A stretch of 64,000 bases of DNA, taken from positions 204,001 through 268,000 of the forward strand of contig JAJOZX010003306.1 of assembly GCA_023014485.1 (NCBI GenBank), in the 5' to 3' direction. The stretch's first letter is position 1. Each line of letters starts with the position of its first letter. The position numbers and the translations under genes are program-made. The notes beneath the pieces were generated by a model. The model worked only from the letters and a program-made list of their open reading frames with translations. It made no database searches and was not told the DNA's origin. Shown one piece after another: positions 62,524-64,000 of the stretch. The stretch comes from Bathynomus jamesi (lineage: Eukaryota > Arthropoda > Malacostraca > Isopoda > Cirolanidae).

Positions 62524-64000
62524 CAGGGTTTCTCAACGGGTGCGATTTCGCCCCCCTAGGGGCGAAAATAAAATTCTTGGGGGGCGAAAGTGGGCGAAAA
62601 TTTGACTGAAGGGGCCGAAAATTTATTTAGGCAACGATTAAAATTAAATTATTTTCGAATTGCTCATCAATGGTTTTGAAACACTATTCGGAGTATGTAT
62701 TGTGCCGTCGATGACGTTAAAGGGAATTGACCAATGAGAAGTGCAGTGGGGCGGGATCGTCATTCAAAGCATTCTATAGCGGCTTAGTGACGGTTACGCA
62801 TACGGTGCGTCAGTTCTTACCTAATTAGAAGCGTGGGCGGGTGTTATTTTTTGTGCTATTATCTATTATCATTGATTTTTCTTTTAGTGCTTTAGTGCTT
62901 CTTAATTTTCGCGTTTGTCCCTTGTTTCGAGTACGGAGACAATGACCTCGTTTCACGTTTCTAGTCACTCAATTTAATCACTCAATTAGTGCTTCTTAAG
63001 AATAAAATAGAGTTTCGAATGTTCGCTTTCTTATCTGATAAAAATTCATAAATAAGGAGTGCTAACACATGTATAAATGTGATTTTCCTTTGAAAACGTT
63101 GCAAGGTTTAAGGCGGAGGATGCCAGTTTGGCCTACTTCTCGGGAATGAGGCTACTTGAACTTAAAATTAGGCTTGCGCTACTAAAATGATAACGTGATT
63201 ATTATTTTTAGTGCGCTTTTAGTGCTTTTTAGCTGCCAAACTAGTCCCTTTAAATTTTTTAATTAAAAAAGTAGCCTGATGATTCACATGATTGTGATGA
63301 AATGACATCTTGTATAACTAGCATCATAGCAAAATTAAAAGTACAATTATTAGGCCTATTACACCTAGTTTGCTAGTCTGAGTTGGAGATTGAGTCAGAA
63401 GGACAAAAAATTGAGTAGTTGAGGTTGGAGGTTTTGTGTACTAACTCCACAGCCTTGATAATGACACATCTAAACCCTTTTTTTCAAATTTCAGATATTT
63501 TTTAAATACTTTATCGTTGTCAATTTTTTATTGTAATTACATAATGCACAAGACCCCTTAGTAATGTCAAGTGAAGCAAAGAAAAAGTGTCGCCAATACC
63601 TTGGTGAATACCTATCTTACGGTTTTATTGAAAGCCCTCTCGATCCAAAAAAGCCTATGTCTTTTATGTAATAGTACTCTTTCGAATGAAGCTTTAAAAC
63701 CTTCAAGACTTCTTGACCATTTCAAAAGGAAGCATCCAGATAAAGCTAATAAAACCGTTGACTATTTCAAAAAATTGAAAACCAATTTTGAGCAGCAACC
63801 TAACTTACACATTTGTAAAAAAAGGATACAAATTAGATGAAGCCAATGTTGCGTCATATGAGAATGCAAAAATTTACAAAAAATGGCTGTCCTCATACAA
63901 TTACTGAGAAAGTCATAAAGCCTATATTAGAAACTGTTATTTCAAATGTGATGCATGAAGATCCTTCAGGTATCTTAAAAAGTTTACCATTAAGCAACGA
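62524..64000 (+). mobile_element. hAT element, 5' part, runs off the window
   Basis: The start CAGGGTTTCTCAACGGGTGC with a G/C-rich block (GCGATTTCGCCC and its mirror GGGGCGAAAAT) is the common form of hAT ends. A long 5' untranslated stretch without a gene follows, then a BED zinc-finger transposase beginning at 63563. The 3' end lies beyond 64000. Confidence 0.75.
63563..64000 (+). pseudogene. hAT transposase with BED finger (5' part, ZBED5-like)
   Basis: From the ATG at 63563 comes KKCRQYLGEYLSYGF. After a shift comes LCLLCNSTLSNEALKPSRLL with DHFKRKHPDKANK, a BED finger (C-x2-C...H-x4-H). After another break come GCPHTITEKVIKPILETVIS and GILKSLPLSN, the family's next conserved stretch (KPHTIGE...SLSND). 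Two shifts lie in under 400 bases. The catalytic part is outside the window. Confidence 0.75.

Noticed and set aside
1..64000. CRISPR array, operons or other prokaryotic features
   Set aside because: The short tandem repeats are microsatellites without spacers, and the gene content and splice-like signals are eukaryotic.

Overview
The window looks like nuclear DNA of an arthropod, most likely a decapod crustacean. It is AT-rich and full of (TA)n, (GA)n and (GT)n microsatellites. Almost every recognisable protein belongs to a eukaryotic transposable element, and no host gene is certain. The decapod call is an inference from the mix of families (Jockey/I-type LINEs, Penelope-like elements with hammerhead-like motifs, BEL/Pao, many mariner-like elements, a Polinton and a tRNA-derived SINE); no sequence search was run.

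1-14.4 kb is a nested stack. A Jockey/I-type LINE on the minus strand carries a 523-bp hAT-type element with an 8-bp target duplication. It is also split by a 10.2-kb BEL/Pao LTR retrotransposon (minus strand, 5-bp target duplication AAGGG). The BEL pol gene is in turn split at 5767-8234 by a DNA transposon flanked by TAA. That transposon is the best preserved of three copies in this window (also 16229-17823 and 46179-48432) of a family that encodes a zinc-finger, DDE-like protein, begins CACTGG/CACCGG and inserts at TTA/TAA. I regard it as the main discovery candidate.

14.4-28.5 kb holds Penelope-like element (PLE) pieces with hammerhead-ribozyme-like motifs, including a large inverted-repeat PLE at 19.2-23.4 kb. 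It also holds a second copy of the CACTGG family, and four mariner-like elements, one with an intact 348-aa transposase. Two short minus-strand stretches with splice-site-like borders (18641-18808, 25136-25280) are the best candidates for host exons.

28.9-38.5 kb holds a CR1-type LINE with an esterase-like ORF1 and an ORF2 cut off inside the reverse transcriptase, two copies of a cysteine-rich transposase-like gene family, a gypsy integrase remnant, two foldback or TIR elements, and a mariner with a DD37E-type catalytic triad.

38.9-44.6 kb is a decayed Polinton/Maverick block. On one strand it encodes packaging ATPase, a conserved Polinton protein, integrase with chromodomain, a capsid-like protein, a small basic protein, double-jelly-roll major capsid protein and adenain-type protease. 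No DNA polymerase B is visible and no terminal inverted repeats were found.

44.6-64 kb holds the third CACTGG-family copy, a 2.7-kb element flanked by TA with another transposase-like gene, a SINE, LINE and PLE fragments, a second DD37E mariner sitting inside a smaller TIR element, a Tc1-type transposase and the 5' part of a hAT element with a BED zinc finger that runs off the end. Long stretches between these show no recognisable feature.
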